A stretch of DNA of 16,696 nt, taken from NCBI GenBank assembly GCA_016219075.1, contig JACRCJ010000037.1:1-16696 (forward strand), given 5' to 3'. A program made the position numbers and the translations under genes. Shown here one piece after another: positions 13,811-16,696 of the stretch; the stretch's first letter is position 1; every line of letters starts with the position of its first letter. This stretch comes from Deltaproteobacteria bacterium. GTDB taxonomy: Bacteria; Desulfobacterota; GWC2-55-46. The notes beneath the pieces were generated by a model. That model searched no databases and was not told where the DNA came from. It saw nothing but the letters and a program-made list of their open reading frames with translations.

Positions 13811-14694
13811 TACTGCTTACAGGCGGGACAGGTTTCGTCGGAGGGCATCTTGTAGATGAACTTCTGAAAGACTCGCTCAAGATAAGATGCCTTGTAAGAG
13901 ATCCGGAAAAGGCCGCCCGGCTTGCCGGGGCCGGCTGCGAACTTGTCCGCGGCGATATCCTCGACCCCGCCTCTATCCTTAACGCGATAACCCCCGAAAT
14001 AGACACCGTAATACACCTCGTAGGCATCCTCGCCGAGTCCAAGGGCTCTACCTTCAGGTCAGTCCACGCCGAGGGGACCCGTAATGTCGTGGCCTCCTGC
14101 ATAGTAAAAGGCGTGAAAAAGTTTCTCCACATGAGCGCCCTGGGGACAAGGTCCGGCGCCAGGAGCGAGTACCACAAGACCAAGTGGGAGGCCGAGGAGA
14201 CAGTGAGGGCGTCGGGGCTCGACTACACCATATTCAGGCCGTCGGTCATATTCGGCCCCGGGGACGCCTTCACGAACGTATTCGCAAGGATCATGAGGTT
14301 CTCGCCAGTGGTGTTCATACCCGGCGACGGGAAGTCGATGATGCAGCCGGTCTTCGTAAAGGATGTCGTGAGGGCCTTCGCGGGGGCGTTGAAGAGCCCG
14401 CCCGCCTCGGGCCGCGTCTATGAGCTGGCCGGCCCGGACACATACACCTTCGATTCGATTATCGATAGAATTGCGTTCGTGCTCGGCAAGAAACGCTACA
14501 AGGTGCACATACCGATGTCCGTCATGCGCCTCAACGCTGCCGTGGCCGAGAAGATACTGACGAAGCCGCCGGTCTCAAGGGACGCCCTCATAATGCTCGA
14601 AGAGGACAATGTGACGAAGCGAAGGGACCTTGAGGATGCCTTCGGCATCAGGCCCACCCTTTTTATCGACGGCATGAGAAGTTACCTCGGATGA
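13807..14694 (+). CDS. Atypical SDR, complex-I NDUFA9-like NAD(P)-binding protein
   Basis: This 295-residue Rossmann-fold protein belongs to the extended/atypical short-chain dehydrogenase group often annotated as complex I 39-kDa (NDUFA9) subunit family. The nucleotide-binding turn is TGGTGFVGGHL (5-15), the adenine-site aspartate is in LVRGDILD (47-53), and Y122 and K126 form YxxxK in SEYHKTKWEAE. The following SGLDYTIFRPSVIFGPGD (136-153) is strongly typical. The frame is open farther upstream inside the receiver gene, but the ATG at 13807, immediately before ILLTGGTG, is the family start and gives a 4-nt ATGA overlap. Bacterial members are linked to quinone, lipid or sugar metabolism; the substrate is unknown. 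Coupling to the two-component pair suggests co-expression. Confidence 0.9.
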   Translation: MILLTGGTGFVGGHLVDELLKDSLKIRCLVRDPEKAARLAGAGCELVRGDILDPASILNAITPEIDTVIHLVGILAESKGSTFRSVHAEGTRNVVASCIVKGVKKFLHMSALGTRSGARSEYHKTKWEAEETVRASGLDYTIFRPSVIFGPGDAFTNVFARIMRFSPVVFIPGDGKSMMQPVFVKDVVRAFAGALKSPPASGRVYELAGPDTYTFDSIIDRIAFVLGKKRYKVHIPMSVMRLNAAVAEKILTKPPVSRDALIMLEEDNVTKRRDLEDAFGIRPTLFIDGMRSYLG

Positions 14695-14749
14695 CTTAGA
14701 CCCTTCAGCGACCCGTACTGAAATAATCTCTTGCGATTGCGGCCTTTTT

Positions 14750-14780
14750 TTGATAATTATAGACGGTTAACTTTTTAAAT
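14750..14780 (+). promoter_or_regulatory. Possible promoter for tRNA-Ala
   Basis: TTGATA (14750-14755) is followed by an AT-rich -10 region, TTTAAA or TTAAAT (14774-14780), at 18-19 bp. The start would fall almost at the mature 5' end of the tRNA (14786). The preceding T7 run (14745-14751) may help end transcripts from the SDR gene, but no clear hairpin is seen before it. Confidence 0.35.
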
Positions 14781-14785
14781 TCCGT

Positions 14786-14861
14786 GGGGGGTTAGCTCAG
14801 ATGGGAGAGCGGCACGTTCGCAACGTGCAGGCCACCGGTTCGATCCCGGTACCCTCCACCA
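14786..14861 (+). tRNA. tRNA-Ala (anticodon CGC)
   Basis: The 76-nt sequence folds as a complete cloverleaf with an encoded CCA end. The acceptor stem GGGGGGT/ACCCTCC contains the G3:U70 wobble pair that defines alanine tRNAs. The D stem is GCTC/GAGC, the anticodon stem GCACG/CGTGC encloses TTCGCAA, giving anticodon CGC at 14819-14821 (reads GCG), and the T arm is ACCGG-TTCGATC-CCGGT. A strong terminator follows 10 nt later, so it is a single-gene transcript. Confidence 0.97.
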
Positions 14862-14871
14862 GTAAATTCAA

Positions 14872-14904
14872 GGGGCCGGCTCTTAAGAGCCGGCCCCTTT
14901 TTTT
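14872..14904 (+). terminator. Strong intrinsic terminator after tRNA-Ala
   Basis: GGGGCCGGCTCTT (14872-14884) is perfectly complementary to AAGAGCCGGCCCC (14885-14897). The central TTAA would form the loop, leaving an 11-bp GC-rich stem, followed by seven T (14898-14904). Confidence 0.92.
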
Positions 14905-14955
14905 AACCGCTTTATAAACGGAAAAGGCCGCCTGTATGTGTTCCGTTCATTTTTC

Positions 14956-14989
14956 AAAGGGTTACGAGAGACCTCGTAACCCTTTTTTT
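14956..14989 (+). terminator. Second, tandem intrinsic terminator
   Basis: AAAGGGTTACGAG (14956-14968) pairs over 13 bp with CTCGTAACCCTTT (14973-14985) around an AGAC loop, and the T-run continues to 14989. It lies 51 nt beyond the tRNA terminator with no gene between. It may be a back-up stop, or end a short RNA starting between the two hairpins. Confidence 0.85.
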
Positions 14990-15162
14990 CTCCGGGCGGG
15001 TGATTGAAGGCCGGAGGCCGTTTTTAAGCGGAATCTCCTAAAAGAAGTCACGGATATTTCGCTTCCTGTCATGCAAGACGGGTTTTTATGGCAAAAAATA
15101 ATTGAAGAAATAACGATGCCGGGGCGTCTGGTCTTACGGCAAAGCGTCAGGGCCGTCGAGAG

Positions 15163-15181
15163 TGAAACCCCCCGGGTTTCA
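15163..15181. promoter_or_regulatory. Palindrome TGAAACCC-CCC-GGGTTTCA, candidate operator
   Basis: TGAAACCC (15163-15170) and GGGTTTCA (15174-15181) form a perfect 8-bp inverted repeat with a 3-bp centre. It ends just before the TG of the extended -10 of the metallophosphoesterase promoter, covering the -35/-10 spacer where a bound dimer would block RNA polymerase. A role as operator is inferred from position and symmetry only. Confidence 0.4.
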
Positions 15182-15190
15182 TGTTATACT
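15182..15190 (+). promoter_or_regulatory. Extended -10 promoter for the metallophosphoesterase gene
   Basis: TGT-TATACT is an extended -10 element. Transcription would start near 15197, four bases before the ATG at 15201, with no Shine-Dalgarno sequence upstream of it or of the next in-frame ATG at 15213. A leaderless or almost leaderless mRNA is implied. Confidence 0.5.
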
Positions 15191-15200
15191 GTCAAAAACA

Positions 15201-16391
15201 ATGGACCTGCCCATGCTTTCAAGGATACCTACATTTTTTCTCATAATCCAGGCACTTTCAGTCTTTCTGCACCTTCTCCTGTACCTCTCCGTCATCCGTT
15301 TTTTTTCAGTCGCCTCCAGAAGAGGGAGGGGGGTCCTGTTCATCGTACTCTTCTTCATGTCACTGAGCTTTTTCTCCTCAATAATACTTGTGCGCGCCTA
15401 CGATGGCCTCTTAACCGATCTCTTTTACGCCGTCTCTGCTCTCTGGGCAGGGGTTTTGATAAACCTGCTTCTGGCCGCCGCGCTCGGGTGGGCGCTGTTG
15501 CTGGCCTGCCGGGTTGCCGGTTACAGGGTGAGGATGCCGGTGGTCGCGGTCTTTCTCTTCGCCTCAGCCGCCGCGTATTCGGCCTACGGCGTATGGAACG
15601 CGTTCCATCCCGTCATTAAAAATATCGAGGTCGAGATAAAGGGGCTTCCGGCAGGGTGGAAAGGCAAGACCGTCGTGCAGGTCTCGGACCTGCATCTGGG
15701 CGTGATAAACAGGGCGGGCTTCCTGGAGGATGTCGTAGAGCGGGTAAACTCCCTTGAGCCCCACGCGGTCTTCATCACCGGGGACCTCTTCGACGGGATG
15801 GACGGCGACCTGAGTTCGTTCGTCGGGCCCCTTAACGGGCTGCGGGCGGCAAAAGGGGTCTTTTTCGTCACCGGCAACCATGAGAATTTTTTGGGGCTCG
15901 AACGGGTCTTTTCCACACTCGAAAGGACAAGCGTACAGGTCCTTGACGACGCGGCAGTACGAATAGACGGGTTGCAGATAATCGGCGTCTCTTATCCGCC
16001 GCCGGGGAGGAAAAGGGATGTGATGAAGGTGATCCGGTCGAGTAAGGATTTCAGTAAAGACCTGCCGGGGATACTCCTGTACCATATGCCGGCGAGCATC
16101 GACCAGACCGGCGACAACCCCTCGGAGCAGCGCACAAGGACATACTTTTCGCCCCGGACGGATTTTACGGCCGCCAAAGAGCTTGGGATCGGCCTGCAGC
16201 TCTCGGGGCACATGCACAGAGGCCAAATCTTCCCTTTAGGGTATCTTACGGCCCGGCTTTATAAGGGATATGATTACGGCTTGCACAGTCTGGGCGATTT
16301 TTCGATCTACACGACATGCGGGACAGGCACATGGGGCCCCCCGATGAGGACGGGCAATACGCCGGAGATAGTGGCCGTCAGGTTGAGATGA
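15201..16391 (+). CDS. Membrane-anchored metallophosphoesterase
   Basis: This 396-residue protein belongs to the calcineurin-like (YkuE-type) phosphoesterases. Residues 8-135 contain four hydrophobic segments that anchor it in the inner membrane. The catalytic domain starts near 157 and carries the dinuclear metal motifs in order: D163-L-H165 in VSDLHLG, GD195 in ITGDLFDG, GN226H227E, H295 in LLYHMP, and G336-H-M-H339 in LSGHMHRGQ. The substrate is not fixed by sequence; relatives cleave phospholipid-linked or nucleotide-diphosphate-lipid bonds, and the Chlamydia UDP-diacylglucosamine hydrolase LpxG belongs to the same broad class, so a lipid A or envelope role is possible. The frame is open upstream to a GTG at 15162, but that lies before the promoter -10, so the ATG at 15201 (or 15213) is preferred. 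Its downstream neighbour is convergent. Confidence 0.88.
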   Translation: MDLPMLSRIPTFFLIIQALSVFLHLLLYLSVIRFFSVASRRGRGVLFIVLFFMSLSFFSSIILVRAYDGLLTDLFYAVSALWAGVLINLLLAAALGWALLLACRVAGYRVRMPVVAVFLFASAAAYSAYGVWNAFHPVIKNIEVEIKGLPAGWKGKTVVQVSDLHLGVINRAGFLEDVVERVNSLEPHAVFITGDLFDGMDGDLSSFVGPLNGLRAAKGVFFVTGNHENFLGLERVFSTLERTSVQVLDDAAVRIDGLQIIGVSYPPPGRKRDVMKVIRSSKDFSKDLPGILLYHMPASIDQTGDNPSEQRTRTYFSPRTDFTAAKELGIGLQLSGHMHRGQIFPLGYLTARLYKGYDYGLHSLGDFSIYTTCGTGTWGPPMRTGNTPEIVAVRLR

Positions 16392-16557
16392 CCCGTGGCC
16401 CTCTCGCAGGATGCGTCTTTTCCCGCGGGCCAGCTTAAAACGCCAAACGGACCGGCAGAGGGAACCGGCGGAACAGGGCGCAAAACCCTCCGTCACGCCG
16501 GAGTCTGCCACAGAAGGCGTTATTCCCCTGAAGACGGTGCACGGACTTCAGCCGCTC

Positions 16558-16696
16558 TTACGCCGAGGCGGACTCTTCCGTGGACTTGAAAAAAACGTCG
16601 ATGGCGCTTCTGATGGCAGCCGCGTCTTCCTTCTTCTCCGAGCGTAATATGTTGAGGAGCCTGTTCACATATTGTATCTCCTCGGTGTTCATCACC
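16558..16696 (-). CDS. 3' end of an unrecognised gene entering from the right
   Basis: A - strand frame is open from the window edge to the TAA at 16558-16560. It encodes at least 43-45 residues, including MNTEEIQYVNRLLNILRSEK and ending in KSTEESASA. Codons (GAG, AAG, CTC, ATA, GCC) match the genes of this window, and the product looks like one or two charged amphipathic helices. An in-frame ATG lies at 16690-16692, but the frame continues to the edge (GTG before it), so the true start may be outside. No family is recognised. The 166 bases between it and the metallophosphoesterase stop show no clear terminator. Confidence 0.5.
   Translation of the reverse strand, partial: VMNTEEIQYVNRLLNILRSEKKEDAAAIRSAIDVFFKSTEESASA

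Noticed and set aside
16395..16647. Two short + strand frames after the metallophosphoesterase
   Set aside because: They overlap each other in different frames, lack ribosome sites, and one runs antisense to the more protein-like - strand frame ending at 16558.

Overview
The window is GC-rich bacterial chromosome with tightly packed genes, nearly all on the + strand. Gene content (DksA, an hrcA-grpE-dnaJ heat-shock cluster, a TPR/periplasmic-binding exported protein, an ArsB/NhaD permease) and codon use (frequent ATA, AGG, CTC, GAG) suggest a Gram-negative from the Desulfobacterota/Nitrospirota ('deltaproteobacterial') side of the tree. That placement is an inference from style, not a measured phylogeny. 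There is no insertion sequence, phage module, CRISPR array or defence island; most of the window is housekeeping sequence.

Left end (1-1291): a gene-poor stretch with several inverted repeats surrounds one - strand gene for a small exported protein with a histidine-rich segment and a CxxC motif. Next comes a DUF2156 (phosphatidylglycerol lysyltransferase C-terminal-like) gene (1292-2161), then an ArsB/NhaD-type permease (2378-3661), a two-CBS-domain protein (3731-4198) and hemW (4171-5370), whose start lies inside the CBS gene.

Centre (5450-10056): a sigma70-type promoter precedes hrcA, grpE and dnaJ. dnaJ overlaps by 4 nt a gene for an exported protein with TPR-like repeats fused to a type-1 periplasmic-binding domain. 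dnaK is absent from the cluster and no CIRCE operator is visible, which is unusual for an HrcA locus. After it come moaC (molybdenum cofactor), dksA (stringent response) and galT.

Right part (12191-16696): a soluble GAF histidine kinase, a receiver-only response regulator and a complex-I-NDUFA9-like SDR form a compact unit (the last two overlap by 4 nt). Then come tRNA-Ala(CGC), two tandem intrinsic terminators, and a membrane-anchored metallophosphoesterase. The 3' end of a - strand gene enters from the right edge.

The most unusual signals are regulatory. Several promoters have an extended -10 (TGnTATAAT-like). Two of the promoters (dksA and the metallophosphoesterase) have the -10 so close to the ATG, without a Shine-Dalgarno sequence, that leaderless mRNAs are likely. 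A perfect 8-bp palindrome lies just upstream of the metallophosphoesterase -10. No clearly new multi-gene system is visible; the exported His-rich protein and the heat-shock cluster variant deserve a second look.
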